From the NCBI RefSeq assembly GCF_014654205.1, contig NZ_BNAW01000034.1:26375-90374 (forward strand): a DNA stretch of 64,000 nt, read 5' to 3'. The notes under the pieces were generated by a model, which saw only the letters and a list, made by a program, of their open reading frames with translations, searched no databases and was not told the origin of the DNA. The position numbers and the translations under genes were made by a program. This stretch comes from Amycolatopsis bullii (GTDB taxonomy: Bacteria > Actinomycetota > Actinomycetes > Mycobacteriales > Pseudonocardiaceae). Positions 43,329 to 50,747 of this stretch are shown piece after piece (the first letter of the stretch is position 1; every line of letters begins with the position of its first letter).

Positions 43329-44229
43329 CCCGCACGGTCTGGGCGAACTGCACCCGGAAGTTGCTCGGCGACGGGAACCCCACCTGCCCGGCGATCCGGT
43401 CGATCGTGTGGTCGGTCAGCTCCAGCAGCTCCTGGGCGTGCCGGATGCGCACCCCGGTCAGCCACTGGATCGGGCTCTGCCCGGTCTCGGCGTGGAAGTG
43501 CCGGGTCAGCGTGCGCGTGCTCATGCCCGCCGCGTCGGCGATGTCGGCGAGGGTGAGCGGGCGGTGGGCGTTCTCCTCGATCCAGCCGAGGGCCTTCTCC
43601 AGCGTCGCGGTCTGGTACGTCGGGCGGTTGCGCAGGATGTACTGCCCCTGGCCGCCGGTGCGCTGCAGGGGTGCGACGGCGAGCCGGGCGGCGTCGGCGG
43701 CGACCGCGGCGCCGTAGTCGCGCGCCACGATGTGCAGGCACATGTCCAGCCCCGCCGACGCACCCGCGGACGTCAGGATCTGCCCGTTGTCGACGTACAG
43801 CGCGTCCGGGTCGACCTCGACGGCCGGGTACCGGCGGGCCAGCTCGTCGGTGGCGAGCCAGTGCGTGGTCGCCCGCTGCCCGTCGAGCAGGCCGGCCTCG
43901 GCGAGGGTGAACGCCCCGACGCAGATCGAGGCGACCCGCGTCCCGCGCGCGACCGCGGCGCGCAGGAACTCCGCCACGCCGTCCGGGGTCGGCCGGTCCG
44001 GGTCGTTCCGGCCCGGGACGACGACGAGGTCGGCGCGCTCGACCTCGTCGAGCCCGGCGTCGACCGCGAGCCGCACCGGGCCGGCCCCGACCACCGGCTC
44101 CGGCCCGGCGACGACGATCCGGTAGCCCCCGCGCCCGTCCGGCAGCCGGACCCGGCCGAGCGTCTCGATCGGCGTGGCCAGATCGAAGGCGATCACGTCG
44201 TCGAGAGCCAGCACCGCAACCGTGTACAT
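43288..44229 (-). CDS. GlxA-like transcriptional regulator (DJ-1/PfpI domain plus AraC HTH)
   Basis: 313 residues. The N-terminal half is a DJ-1/PfpI-like domain (VAVLALDDVIAFDLATPIE, VASICVGAFTLAEAGLLDG with the elbow Cys). The C-terminal about 100 residues are an AraC-type double helix-turn-helix (LADIADAAGMSTRTLTRHFH, IDRIAGQVGFPSPSNFRVQF). Such regulators often activate neighbouring catabolic genes. It is convergent with the AKR gene and 58 bases from the next minus gene. Target and ligand are unknown. Confidence 0.9.
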   Translation of the reverse strand: MYTVAVLALDDVIAFDLATPIETLGRVRLPDGRGGYRIVVAGPEPVVGAGPVRLAVDAGLDEVERADLVVVPGRNDPDRPTPDGVAEFLRAAVARGTRVASICVGAFTLAEAGLLDGQRATTHWLATDELARRYPAVEVDPDALYVDNGQILTSAGASAGLDMCLHIVARDYGAAVAADAARLAVAPLQRTGGQGQYILRNRPTYQTATLEKALGWIEENAHRPLTLADIADAAGMSTRTLTRHFHAETGQSPIQWLTGVRIRHAQELLELTDHTIDRIAGQVGFPSPSNFRVQFAQTVRVSPSAYRKTFRSR

Positions 44230-44287
44230 GCCGCAAAAGTACGCCCGGCCGCGAATGGCCGGATACCGGCGGTCGGTGCGGCGATGG

Positions 44288-45184
44288 TCAGCGCAGGTCG
44301 GCGGTCATCGGGCGGACGGGGATCGCGGCCAGCGCCGCGAGGGTCTCGCCGTCGAGGCTGATGTCCGCGACGGCGAGGTTGGCTTCGAGGTGCGCCGCGC
44401 TCGCGGTGCCCGGGATGAGGTGGACGTTCGGGGCGCGGTGCAGCAGCCAGGCCAGGCCGATCTGCGCCGGCGTGCGGCCCAGGGCCGTCGCCGCCGCCTG
44501 CACCGCGGGTTCGTCGGTCACCTTCGGCAGTCCGGGGAACGCGCCGCCCAGCGGGAAGAACGGCACCCAGGCGATGTTCTCCGCGGCGCAGAGCTCGAGC
44601 ATGTCCTCGTCGTCGCGGCTGACCAGGCTGTAGGCGTTCTGCACGCACGCGATCCCCGCCGGGAGCGCCCGGCGCAGGACGTCGAGGGTGACGGCGCTCA
44701 GCCCGATCGCCCCGATCTTGCCTTCGTCACGCAGGGCCGTCATCACCGCGAGCTGGTCGTCGAGGTCGACGCGCTGGTCGCCTTCGGCCACCAAGCCGGG
44801 CCGCCGGTCCGCCCGGCGCAGGTTGACCAGCGGGATCCGGTCGAGCCCGAGCGCGCGGAGGTTGTCCTCGACGCTCGCGCGCAGCTCGTCCGGGCGTTGC
44901 GCCAGGCGCAGCGGCAGCGGGCCGCCGGGCTCCGATACGGCCCCGACCTTCGTGACGATCAGGGCGTCGTCGCCGGAGGCGAGGGCTTCGCGGATGACGT
45001 CGTTGACGAAGCCGTCGCCGTAGAACTGGGCGGTGTCGACGTGGTCGACACCGAGGTCGATGGCGTGGCGCAGGAGGGCGACGGCCGCGGCGCGGTCGTG
45101 GTGCAGGCGCTCGAGCTGCATCGCCCCGTAGCCGACGCGGGAGACGGTGCGGCCGGCGAGCGCGGCTCGTTCGGGAGAAGGCAT
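44288..45184 (-). CDS. Aldo/keto reductase, pyridoxal-reductase-like, catalytic His replaced
   Basis: 298 residues, AKR fold. Asp/Tyr (HVDTAQFYGDG) and Lys (IVTKVG) are present, but where most AKRs have LHxPD this one reads VNLRRAD, so the tetrad His is Arg. The VNLRR pattern occurs in a known AKR branch that includes pyridoxal-reductase-like enzymes. The start at 45184 follows AAGGACGGG. It is divergent from the TetR gene with two matching palindromes between them, so it is probably the TetR target, perhaps in aldehyde or xenobiotic detoxification. Confidence 0.85.
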   Translation of the reverse strand: MPSPERAALAGRTVSRVGYGAMQLERLHHDRAAAVALLRHAIDLGVDHVDTAQFYGDGFVNDVIREALASGDDALIVTKVGAVSEPGGPLPLRLAQRPDELRASVEDNLRALGLDRIPLVNLRRADRRPGLVAEGDQRVDLDDQLAVMTALRDEGKIGAIGLSAVTLDVLRRALPAGIACVQNAYSLVSRDDEDMLELCAAENIAWVPFFPLGGAFPGLPKVTDEPAVQAAATALGRTPAQIGLAWLLHRAPNVHLIPGTASAAHLEANLAVADISLDGETLAALAAIPVRPMTADLR

Positions 45185-45215
45185 GGGTGGTCCCGTCCTT
45201 GTGCGATGATGGTCA

Positions 45216-45233
45216 AGCGGAGGAGCCTCCGCT
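45216..45233. promoter_or_regulatory. TetR operator copy 1
   Basis: AGCGGAGG-AG-CCTCCGCT is a perfect 8-base inverted repeat, 32 bases upstream of the AKR start. It is likely bound by the adjacent TetR protein. Confidence 0.75.
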
Positions 45234-45251
45234 AACGCCGACCGTAGCACA

Positions 45252-45269
45252 ACCGGAGGTGCCTCCGCT
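45252..45269. promoter_or_regulatory. TetR operator copy 2
   Basis: ACCGGAGG-TG-CCTCCGCT repeats the first site with one changed arm base and abuts the TTG start of the TetR gene. Binding would repress the regulator itself. Confidence 0.75.
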
Positions 45270-45857
45270 TTGCCTTCGCCCGACCCTGCCCGCCCGGTGC
45301 GTTCCGACGCGCGCCGCAACCGGGACAAGCTCGTCGCGGTCGCCCGGGCCGCGTTCGCCACCGGGCCCGTCGCCCTCGAAGCCGTTGCCCGCGAGGCCGG
45401 CGTCGGGATCGGGACGCTCTACCGGCATTTCCCGACCCGCGAGGCGCTCGTCGAAGCCGTTTATGCGGCGGAGCTCGACGACGTCACGGGGAGCGCGCCC
45501 GCTTTGCTCGATGCGCTTTCACCGGTGGAGGCGCTTCGTGCGTGGATGGACCGGTACGCGGCTTTCGTGGCCACCAAACGGGGAATGGGGGATGCCTTCC
45601 GGGCGAGCGTGGCGTCCGGGCGGATCGCGACGCCGGCGACGCGGCAGCGGATCACCGCCGCGATCGGCTCCATCCTCGACGCCGGCGCGAAGGCGGGGAC
45701 GCTTCGCGCCGGCGTCGATCCGGAGGACGTGACCTTGCTGCTGCTCGGCACGTTCTTGTCCACTGTGGAGGAGAGTGATCCGGAGCGGACCGGGCGGATG
45801 CTCGACCTGATCGTCGACGCGCTGCGCGTGAGGACTCAGGACGCCGACACGGAATAG
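45270..45857 (+). CDS. TetR family transcriptional regulator
   Basis: 195 residues. The N-terminal helix-turn-helix (NRDKLVAVARAAFATG, LEAVAREAGVGIGTLYRHFPTREALVEAVY) is classical TetR; the C-terminal helical domain is poorly conserved, as expected. The start is TTG at 45270, directly after an operator with no room for a ribosome site, so the mRNA may be leaderless. It is divergent from the AKR gene. Its 3' end overlaps the GH12 gene on the other strand by 22 bases. Confidence 0.9.
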   Translation: MPSPDPARPVRSDARRNRDKLVAVARAAFATGPVALEAVAREAGVGIGTLYRHFPTREALVEAVYAAELDDVTGSAPALLDALSPVEALRAWMDRYAAFVATKRGMGDAFRASVASGRIATPATRQRITAAIGSILDAGAKAGTLRAGVDPEDVTLLLLGTFLSTVEESDPERTGRMLDLIVDALRVRTQDADTE

Positions 45858-46528
45858 CTGTTCGAGGTGAAGTTCAGGCCGCCCGATGCCGACGTGATCT
45901 CGAAGCCGAACTGCACTTCGCCCAGGGTCACGTCGCCGAACCAGCCGCGGGCCTTGATCCAGTTCAGCACCGCCAGCACGTCGACCGTTCCGGCGTTCGT
46001 GTTCGACGTGCGCAGGAACGAGAACACCGCGTTCGAGCCGTTCGATCCCTTGTAGACGTCCCAGGTGTGACCGCCGACGCTCACCGTCGTCTGCTTGGTG
46101 CCGAGGGGACCGACCGCGCCCTGCTTGTTGACCCACAACATGATTTCGTAGGCGTTGTTGTTCGCCCAGATGTCATACGCGGTCTCATACGCCCCGCTGC
46201 CCGGGCGGCTCACAGTGAAACTGCTCGACACCTGGCGCAGCGAGCTCAGCGTCCGGCCGACGTTCTTCGCCGAGTGGGGGTACGACTTGATCCCGCCGGT
46301 GTTCGGGTGGTCGGCCCACACTCCCCAGTTGCTGTAGGAGTTCGCCCAGATCGTCTGCGGACCGGCCCCGCTGCCCCAGACGTCGTTGCGGACCGTGTAG
46401 CCGCCGTTGGACCAGGTCCCCCACTTGTCCGAGGACGACCAGGTGGCTGCTTCGGCCACCCCGGCGGTGGTGGCCACCACGGCGGCCGCGGTCAGTGAGA
46501 CGAGCACGGAACGCACCACGTTGTGCAT
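45836..46528 (-). CDS. Secreted glycoside hydrolase family 12 (endoglucanase/xyloglucanase)
   Basis: 230 residues. Residues 1-27 are a Sec signal (VLVSLTAAAVVATTAGVAEA). The mature part is a GH12 beta-jelly-roll: WGTWSNGGYTVRNDVWG and SYPHSAKN, the nucleophile Glu in YEIMLWVN, WDVYKGSNG and the acid/base Glu in FGFEITS. It cleaves beta-1,4-glucans or xyloglucan outside the cell, and is close to the catalytic core in size with no carbohydrate-binding module. A palindrome 26 bases upstream of the start (46554-46571) may be its operator. Confidence 0.9.
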   Translation of the reverse strand: MHNVVRSVLVSLTAAAVVATTAGVAEAATWSSSDKWGTWSNGGYTVRNDVWGSGAGPQTIWANSYSNWGVWADHPNTGGIKSYPHSAKNVGRTLSSLRQVSSSFTVSRPGSGAYETAYDIWANNNAYEIMLWVNKQGAVGPLGTKQTTVSVGGHTWDVYKGSNGSNAVFSFLRTSNTNAGTVDVLAVLNWIKARGWFGDVTLGEVQFGFEITSASGGLNFTSNSYSVSAS

Positions 46529-46553
46529 TGATTCGTCCTTTCCCGGATGACTG

Positions 46554-46571
46554 CGTCGAATCGTTTCGACG
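46554..46571. promoter_or_regulatory. Palindrome upstream of GH12
   Basis: CGTCGAA-TCGT-TTCGACG is a perfect 7-base inverted repeat 26 bases before the GH12 start codon, a likely operator. The cognate regulator is unknown. Confidence 0.5.
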
Positions 46572-46821
46572 ATTTATTCGGCGTGAACGGGAGTGAGACG
46601 ACTATCGCAGGACAGTTGCGTACCGGTCAAGATACGGTCGGTGATTCACCGGCATTCGACCAGCATCGATCGCAACCATATCCGTAATACTTCGAGGATT
46701 TCGACGTGAGCCGCCGCTTCGATTTTGTCGAATCACCTCTCGTTTTCGCTCACCACCAGGAGACCGTCGTGGACGCCGCATTGTCGATGCGATTCGACGG
46801 GACAACGGACCCCGGCTTGAC

Positions 46822-46870
46822 TGGTGTCAGGTTCCTGACATACGGTGGCCATGTCAGGAACCTGACACCA
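46822..46870. promoter_or_regulatory. Double palindromic operator upstream of VOC gene
   Basis: A perfect 20-bp inverted repeat (46822-46841 and 46851-46870) is separated by 9 bases. Each arm is itself a palindrome, GTCAGG-TT-CCTGAC and GTCAGG-AA-CCTGAC. It ends 18 bases before the VOC start codon and covers the ribosome-site side, so it could serve as two dimer sites or as an mRNA hairpin. No regulator gene lies beside it. Confidence 0.7.
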
Positions 46871-46888
46871 AGCGAAGGAGCAGCCACC

Positions 46889-47257
46889 ATGCCCGCCACC
46901 GGACCCGACTTCGTCTCGCTCCAAGCACGCGACCTCGCCGCTTCACAGGCGTTCTACGAGCGGTACCTCGGCCTCGTCCGCTCGCCCGCCGGCCCTCCGC
47001 ACGCCGTCGTCTTCGACACGAAACCGATCGCGTTCGCCCTGCGCGACATCGTTCCCGGCACCGATCTCGCCTCCGCCGCCCAGCCGGGCATCGGCGCCGC
47101 GATCTGGCTCCACGCCACCGATGTCCAGGCCATCCACGACGCTCTCGCCGCCGACGGGCACCGGATCGTCTCCGCGCCGGTCGACGGTCCCTTCGGGCGG
47201 ACGTTCACCTTCGCCGACCCCGACGGCTACCACGTCACCCTCCACGACCAAGCCTGA
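46889..47257 (+). CDS. VOC (glyoxalase/bleomycin-resistance-like) protein
   Basis: 122 residues, one VOC module pair: DFVSLQARDLAASQAFYERYLGL, then WLHATDVQAIHDALAADG and TFTFADPDGYHVTLHD. The latter is typical of dioxygenase or resistance-type VOC proteins, with the metal-ligand Glu replaced by His-containing DGYHVTLH. The start at 46889 is supported by AAGGAG. It is preceded by an elaborate double palindrome, suggesting ligand-controlled expression. It is convergent with the GH63-like gene, one base apart. Confidence 0.85.
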   Translation: MPATGPDFVSLQARDLAASQAFYERYLGLVRSPAGPPHAVVFDTKPIAFALRDIVPGTDLASAAQPGIGAAIWLHATDVQAIHDALAADGHRIVSAPVDGPFGRTFTFADPDGYHVTLHDQA

Positions 47258-47258
47258 G

Positions 47259-48959
47259 CTACGCCTCCGGGCGCGCTTCGGCGTCGGCGGCGAGCAGGAG
47301 GTAGGCGGCGGCCGTCCAGGTGTAGGCGCGGTCACGCAGGCCGTCCCCGGTCAGCGCGTCGAAGTTCTCGGCGAACCCGGACTTCTCGCACACCGCACGG
47401 AACCGGGCGCTGACGCGGTCGGCGAGCTCCGTCGCGCCGGCGCCGCGGAGGCCGTCCTCGATCAGCACGGTGACGGGCGCCCAGACCGGTCCCCGCCAGT
47501 AGCCGTCCGCCTCGTAGAACTCCGACGACGGCCGCTCGGTCGCCAGCCCGATGTCCGTCAGGTGCGCCTCCAGCCCGGCCACGACCCGGTCCCGGACGTC
47601 CGGGGGCAGGTGCTCGCCGAGCACGATCGGCATCAGATCCAGGAGACTCGCCCCGGACTGCACCGCCCCGGTCGCGACCGAGCGGCTGACGAACTTCGTG
47701 CCGTCCCACAGCTCGTCCAGCAGGGCCGCCAGCATGCTTTCCGCTTCGGCGGCCCACCGCGCGGCCGCATCGGGATCCCCCAGCTCCGCGGCCAGCACGG
47801 CCAGTTCCTTCAGCTGCAGCACCAGGAACGCGGCGAGGTCCGGCGTCCGCACGAGCCGCTCCCGCGCGAACGGCGTCGCGTTGTCCCAGCCGCTGTCGTT
47901 GCCGTGCTCGTAGTGGGCCAGCGGGCCGCCGGGCACGCGGCGGTGCTCCAGCCAGAACGTCGTCCACGCCGCCAGCTGCCGGTAGACCGGCCCGGGTTCG
48001 GGCAGGCCGCCGGGCAGGCGGCGGCGCAGGCGGCTCAGCGCCCAGCCGTGGATGGGTGGTTTGACGAAGTTGCGCAGCACCTCGGCGTGGGTGATCGAGT
48101 CGGGCAGCGCGCCCCGGTCGTCCTGGTGGTCGAAGACGACCTGGAACTGGTGCCAGGCCAGCTCCGGCCGTCCCCCGGCCAGCGCCAGTGCGTTGAAGCA
48201 GTGGTCCCAGCTCCACACCTTGTCCATCCAGTGCTTCGACATCAGCACCGCCGGACGGCCGACGAACCCGGCGGGCGCCACGATGGCCGACCACAGCACG
48301 TAACAGGCGAGCTCGGCCGCCGGCGTGCGCTCGCTGCGCCAGGGCGCCACCGAATCGGCGAAAGCGGCGAACCCGGCCGTGGCGGCGGCGACCACGTCGT
48401 CGAACGCCGACGCCGCCGCATACGGCTCGCGGGCGCCGGGGACTTCCTCGATCGCCACTTCCCACGCGCCGCCGCTCACGACGACGGCCCGCTCGGCCGT
48501 CCCGAGCGCTTCCGCGCCGACGTGCCGCACCTGTCCGGAAAGGACGGTGACGCGGTAGCGGTGCCCGGTTTCGTAGGAGGTGAAGACGGCGGATCCGTCG
48601 ACCGGATCGGCGAAGAAGTAGGTGCCGGTGAACGGCGTCAGCGTGGCCTCCGCCGCGCGGATCCTCAGGTCGAGTCCGCGCCCGGCGATCCTCAGCACGT
48701 CGGGTGCCGCGAAGGCCGCGGTGATCCGCCCTCCGCCATCACCCCAGGTGAGCGCGGACGGCGTGGCGGCGGCCGGGACCGCCACCCGCTCGCCGCCGCT
48801 TTCGGGAACCAGCGCCAGGACCGCGTGCATGCCGTGGCGGTGGGACACCAGGTGCAGGTCGTCGGCGAAGGTGGCCTGGGCCACCACCGGCGAGAGGTCG
48901 AACCACGATCCGGGGTGGCTGAAGGGGATTTCCCGCAGCGAGAATTCGCCCGTGGGCAC
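47259..48959 (-). CDS. GH63-like (alpha/alpha)6 glycoside hydrolase, MGH1-type catalytic domain
   Basis: 566 residues, no signal peptide, so cytoplasmic. The N-terminal beta-sandwich is followed by a toroid domain with KVWSWDHCFNALAL, FQVVFDHQDDRGALPDS, GNDSGWDNATPF and EFYEADGYWRGPVWAPVTVL, the acid pairs of the GH63/mannosylglycerate-hydrolase group. It likely cleaves an imported alpha-linked oligosaccharide. The GTG start follows AAAGGACGG. It is the last gene of an operon with a binding protein and two CUT1 permeases. Exact sugar unknown. Confidence 0.85.
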   Translation of the reverse strand: MPTGEFSLREIPFSHPGSWFDLSPVVAQATFADDLHLVSHRHGMHAVLALVPESGGERVAVPAAATPSALTWGDGGGRITAAFAAPDVLRIAGRGLDLRIRAAEATLTPFTGTYFFADPVDGSAVFTSYETGHRYRVTVLSGQVRHVGAEALGTAERAVVVSGGAWEVAIEEVPGAREPYAAASAFDDVVAAATAGFAAFADSVAPWRSERTPAAELACYVLWSAIVAPAGFVGRPAVLMSKHWMDKVWSWDHCFNALALAGGRPELAWHQFQVVFDHQDDRGALPDSITHAEVLRNFVKPPIHGWALSRLRRRLPGGLPEPGPVYRQLAAWTTFWLEHRRVPGGPLAHYEHGNDSGWDNATPFARERLVRTPDLAAFLVLQLKELAVLAAELGDPDAAARWAAEAESMLAALLDELWDGTKFVSRSVATGAVQSGASLLDLMPIVLGEHLPPDVRDRVVAGLEAHLTDIGLATERPSSEFYEADGYWRGPVWAPVTVLIEDGLRGAGATELADRVSARFRAVCEKSGFAENFDALTGDGLRDRAYTWTAAAYLLLAADAEARPEA

Positions 48960-48984
48960 AGAGGCCGTCCTTTCCGAGAGGGAT

Positions 48985-49794
48985 TCAGTCCTTGACGGCG
49001 CCCGCGGTGACGCCGGCGGCGACGAACCGCTGCGCCAGCACGAGGAGCACGGCGGCGGGCACGGAGGCGACCACCGCCGTCGCCATGATGGAGTTCCACT
49101 CCTGGTTGTTGTTGCCGATGTAGCGGTAGATGCCCAGGGTCAGCGGCCGCATCGAGCCGCCGCCGTCGAGCGTCGCCGCGAAGACGAAGTCCGACCAGGC
49201 CCACAGGAACGAGAACAGCCCGGCGGTCACCACCCCGTTGCGGCTGGCGGGCAGCACCACCGACCAGAACGCGCGCACCGCACCCGCGCCGTCGATGGTG
49301 GCCGCCTGGACCAGCTCGTCGGGCACCGAGGCCATGAACGAGGTCAGGATGAGCACGGCGAACGGCACCGCGATCGTCGAGTCGGCGAGGACCAGGCCCC
49401 AGGCGGTGTTGGTGATCCCCAGCGACACGTAGATCCCGTAGAAGCCCAGCGCCATGATGATGCCCGGGATCATCTGCGCCACCAGCAGCACGAAACCCAG
49501 CGCCCGGCCCCCGCGCGGGCGGAGCTTGGCCAGCGCGTACGCCGACGGCGCGGCCAGGGCGAGGGTCAGCGCCACCGTGCCCAGCGCGACGAACAGGCTG
49601 GTGGCGAAGTACGGGAGCTGCTCGCGCAGGACCCGCTCGTAGCCCTCGAACGTCGGCGCCGCCGGGAACCAGTCGGGCGGCGACTTGCGCATCCGCCCGG
49701 CCGGGGTCAGCGACACGTTGACCATCCAGTAGACGGGGAACAGCATCACGGCGGTGAGGACCAGCCCCACCGCGGTGCGCCAGCGGCGGATCAC
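48985..49794 (-). CDS. Carbohydrate ABC transporter permease (MalG/CUT1 type)
   Basis: 269 residues with six hydrophobic segments. MalG-family signatures: PVYWMVNVSLTP, FEGYERVL, SAYALAKLRPRGG and the cytoplasmic EAA-like loop DELVQAATIDGAGAVRAFWSVVLP. The GTG start overlaps the upstream permease stop (GTGA). It pairs with the 49791-50738 permease. No ATPase gene is in the operon, so a shared MsiK-type ATPase is expected. Confidence 0.93.
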   Translation of the reverse strand: MIRRWRTAVGLVLTAVMLFPVYWMVNVSLTPAGRMRKSPPDWFPAAPTFEGYERVLREQLPYFATSLFVALGTVALTLALAAPSAYALAKLRPRGGRALGFVLLVAQMIPGIIMALGFYGIYVSLGITNTAWGLVLADSTIAVPFAVLILTSFMASVPDELVQAATIDGAGAVRAFWSVVLPASRNGVVTAGLFSFLWAWSDFVFAATLDGGGSMRPLTLGIYRYIGNNNQEWNSIMATAVVASVPAAVLLVLAQRFVAAGVTAGAVKD

Positions 49795-50738
49795 CCTGCC
49801 TCCTGCCTGCGCTGCGCGCGGATGTAGAGCAGCCCGGCGACCAGCGCCAGCAGGATGAGCACGTTGCCCACGGCCGCGCTGGGCCCGAACCGCGGCAGCA
49901 TGCTGCCGAACCCGAGCCGGTAGGACCAGGTGGCCAGGGTGGTCGACGCCTCGCCGGGGCCGCCCTTGGTCATGATCCAGATGACGTCGAACACCTTCAG
50001 CGTGTAGACCAGCCCCAGCAGCAGGGTGATCGCCGATACTCCGCGCAGGAGCGGGAAGGTGACGTGCCGGAACCGCTGCCACGCCCCGGCACCGTCGAGC
50101 GACGCCGCTTCGTAGACCTCGGCCGGGATGTTCTGCAGGCCGCTGTGCAGCACGACGAGGTTGAACGGCACACCGATCCAGATGTTGGCGATGATCACCG
50201 AGACCAGCGCCCAGGACGGCGACGTCAGCCAGTCGATCCGGCCGGCGCCGAACCAGCCCAGCACGGAATTGACCACCCCGGATTCGCTGTTGAGCAACCA
50301 CGCCCACGTCGAGCCCGAGACGATCAGCGGCAGCAGCCAGGGCACGAGGAACAACGCGCGCAGCGTCGGGCCCAACCGGAAGTGGCGGGCGAAGAACACC
50401 GCCATCGCCAGGCCGATGCCGTATTGGAAGAGCAGCGACGCGGCGGTGAAGACGAGCGTGTTGAGCAGCGCCGTGCGGAAGGTCGGATCGGTGAACACTG
50501 TCGCGTAGTTGTCGAACCAGACCAGCGGCGCGCCGCCGTGCACGAAGGTGCGGACGGTGTAGCTGCGCAGGCTGAGATCGACGTTCGTCACGAGCGGATA
50601 GCCGTAGCACAGCAGGAGGTAGGCGACGAGCGGCGCGAGGAACGCCCACGCGAGCAGCTGCTGCCGGCGGCGCCGGCCGCCCCGTCCGGGCGCTCGCGCG
50701 GCCGGACGGGCGGGGGCCGTCTGACGGGTGTCCAGCAC
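49791..50738 (-). CDS. Carbohydrate ABC transporter permease (MalF/CUT1 type)
   Basis: 315 residues: a basic N-terminus, six membrane segments and the EAA loop AEVYEAASLDGAGAWQRFRHVTFP. VFDVIWIMTKGGPG near the end is characteristic of the MalF type. The GTG start at 50738 lies 9 bases after the binding-protein stop. It works with the MalG-type permease and lipoprotein to import an oligosaccharide. Confidence 0.93.
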   Translation of the reverse strand: MLDTRQTAPARPAARAPGRGGRRRRQQLLAWAFLAPLVAYLLLCYGYPLVTNVDLSLRSYTVRTFVHGGAPLVWFDNYATVFTDPTFRTALLNTLVFTAASLLFQYGIGLAMAVFFARHFRLGPTLRALFLVPWLLPLIVSGSTWAWLLNSESGVVNSVLGWFGAGRIDWLTSPSWALVSVIIANIWIGVPFNLVVLHSGLQNIPAEVYEAASLDGAGAWQRFRHVTFPLLRGVSAITLLLGLVYTLKVFDVIWIMTKGGPGEASTTLATWSYRLGFGSMLPRFGPSAAVGNVLILLALVAGLLYIRAQRRQEAG

Positions 50739-50747
50739 GGGCCCGGC

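Larger units (their letters stand above)
46529..46888. other. Regulatory intergenic region between GH12 and VOC genes
   Basis: Lower GC than its neighbours. It contains a palindrome near the GH12 start, a TTCGA-TTTTG-TCGAA inverted repeat near 46717-46731 and a large double palindrome at 46822-46870. A frame open from 46706 joins the VOC protein but lacks family similarity before 46889. No separate gene is supported. Confidence 0.6.

Noticed and set aside
46706..46888. Extended N-terminus of the second VOC protein
   Set aside because: The frame crosses the double palindrome and its translation has no VOC similarity; the ATG at 46889 has AAGGAG.
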